The notes under the pieces: generated by a model
Told to the model about the DNA's origin: nothing
What the model saw: only the letters and a program-made list of their open reading frames with translations
The model's database searches: none
Made by a program: the position numbers and the translations under genes
Source: Clostridium sp. C2-6-12
Lineage (GTDB): Bacteria; Bacillota; Clostridia; Clostridiales; Clostridiaceae
NCBI RefSeq assembly: GCF_009928485.1
Contig: NZ_JAABNP010000010.1
Span: 110,643-174,642, forward strand
Direction of reading: 5' to 3'
Length of the DNA: 64,000 bases
In this document: positions 63,671-64,000 of the stretch, piece after piece
Numbering within the stretch: the stretch's first letter is position 1
Layout of the letters: each line of letters starts with the position of its first letter

Positions 63671-64000
63671 TTATTTGTTAACTACCTTAACTGCTGTTTC
63701 TACAACATTTTCAACAGTAAATCCAAATTGTTTAAATAATGCATCTGCATTTCCTGATGCTCCAAAAGTATCTAAAGATACAACTGCTCCATCAATTCCT
63801 ACATATTTATGCCATCCAAAGCTTGTTAAAGCTTCTACTGCAACTCTTGCTCTAACTGCTTTTGGCATTACTGATTCTTTATAAGCTTCATCTTGAGCAT
63901 CAAATAATTCGAATGCTGGCATACTTATAACTCTTGCATCTATTCCTTTTGCTGCAAGTTCATCAGCTGCTTTGTAGATTAATTCTACTTCTGAACCTGA
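63671..64000 (-). CDS. Transketolase, C-terminal end (partial)
   Basis: Reading from the window end, 109 residues are present: SGSEVELIYKAADELAAKGI, then DARVISMPAFELFDAQDEAY, ending ENVVETAVKVVNK. This is the transketolase C-terminal domain, including the conserved GSEV and VSMP segments. The gene continues beyond base 64000. It catalyses two-carbon transfer in the pentose phosphate pathway. It lies 243 bases upstream of the FGGY kinase on the same strand. Confidence 0.92.
   Translation of the reverse strand, partial: SGSEVELIYKAADELAAKGIDARVISMPAFELFDAQDEAYKESVMPKAVRARVAVEALTSFGWHKYVGIDGAVVSLDTFGASGNADALFKQFGFTVENVVETAVKVVNK

Overview
The window is AT-rich DNA with strong AAGGAGG-type ribosome binding sites and many intrinsic terminators. 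Its gene content is that of an anaerobic, motile, spore-forming Firmicute: a prkA/yhbH/spoVR set, rubrerythrin, the [FeFe]-hydrogenase maturase HydG, several chemoreceptors, a class II GalT and clostridial small proteins. It fits Clostridium sensu stricto, probably near the saccharolytic and solventogenic species; the species cannot be fixed from sequence alone. It reads as ordinary chromosome. I saw no tRNA, rRNA, CRISPR array, insertion sequence or phage gene.

Layout. 0.2-3.2 kb: lipid kinase, phosphatidylserine synthase, two hypothetical proteins, rubrerythrin. 3.3-8.0 kb: prkA-yhbH-spoVR (minus strand). 8.1-11.4 kb: an EAL-HDOD protein, two tiny basic proteins missed by length cut-offs, a hypothetical protein and a TetR regulator. 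11.8-17.5 kb: heterodimeric ABC exporter plus two membrane-fusion adaptors, behind a perfect TetR-type palindrome. 17.7-23.3 kb: nickel ECF transporter (larMN-Q-O) and nickel-pincer cofactor genes larC-larE-larB, with no larA in view. 23.5-26.9 kb: aldo/keto reductase, MATE pump and a MerR regulator, joined by three matching MerR-type promoters. 27.0-32.8 kb: cyclophilin lipoprotein, chemoreceptor, an AAC(3)-like gene broken by one in-frame TGA, a TrmB regulator and an HD-GYP protein. 33.8-38.5 kb: galK-galE-galT-galR with a LacI-type operator. 38.6-43.4 kb: soluble chemoreceptor, dCTP deaminase, a radical-SAM plus partner DNA-repair pair under two LexA-like boxes, and carbonic anhydrase.

43.7-58.2 kb is a large galactose/glucose locus on the minus strand: mglB-mglA-mglC, a chemoreceptor, a YesN/YesM two-component system joined to a membrane-anchored sugar-binding protein, and three more MglB-like binding proteins. 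With the Leloir operon it forms an uptake, sensing and catabolism region for galactose. 58.6-60.6 kb: hydG behind a TM1266-family gene whose leader looks like a transcription attenuator. 60.7-64.0 kb: DegV protein, FGGY sugar kinase and the 3' end of a transketolase gene.

The best candidates for undescribed biology are the hydG leader RNA (60.41-60.60 kb), the SOS-type control of the radical-SAM repair pair (40.34-42.70 kb), the galactose three-component sensor with divergent MglB paralogues (43.7-51.9 kb) and a small dispersed hairpin repeat.
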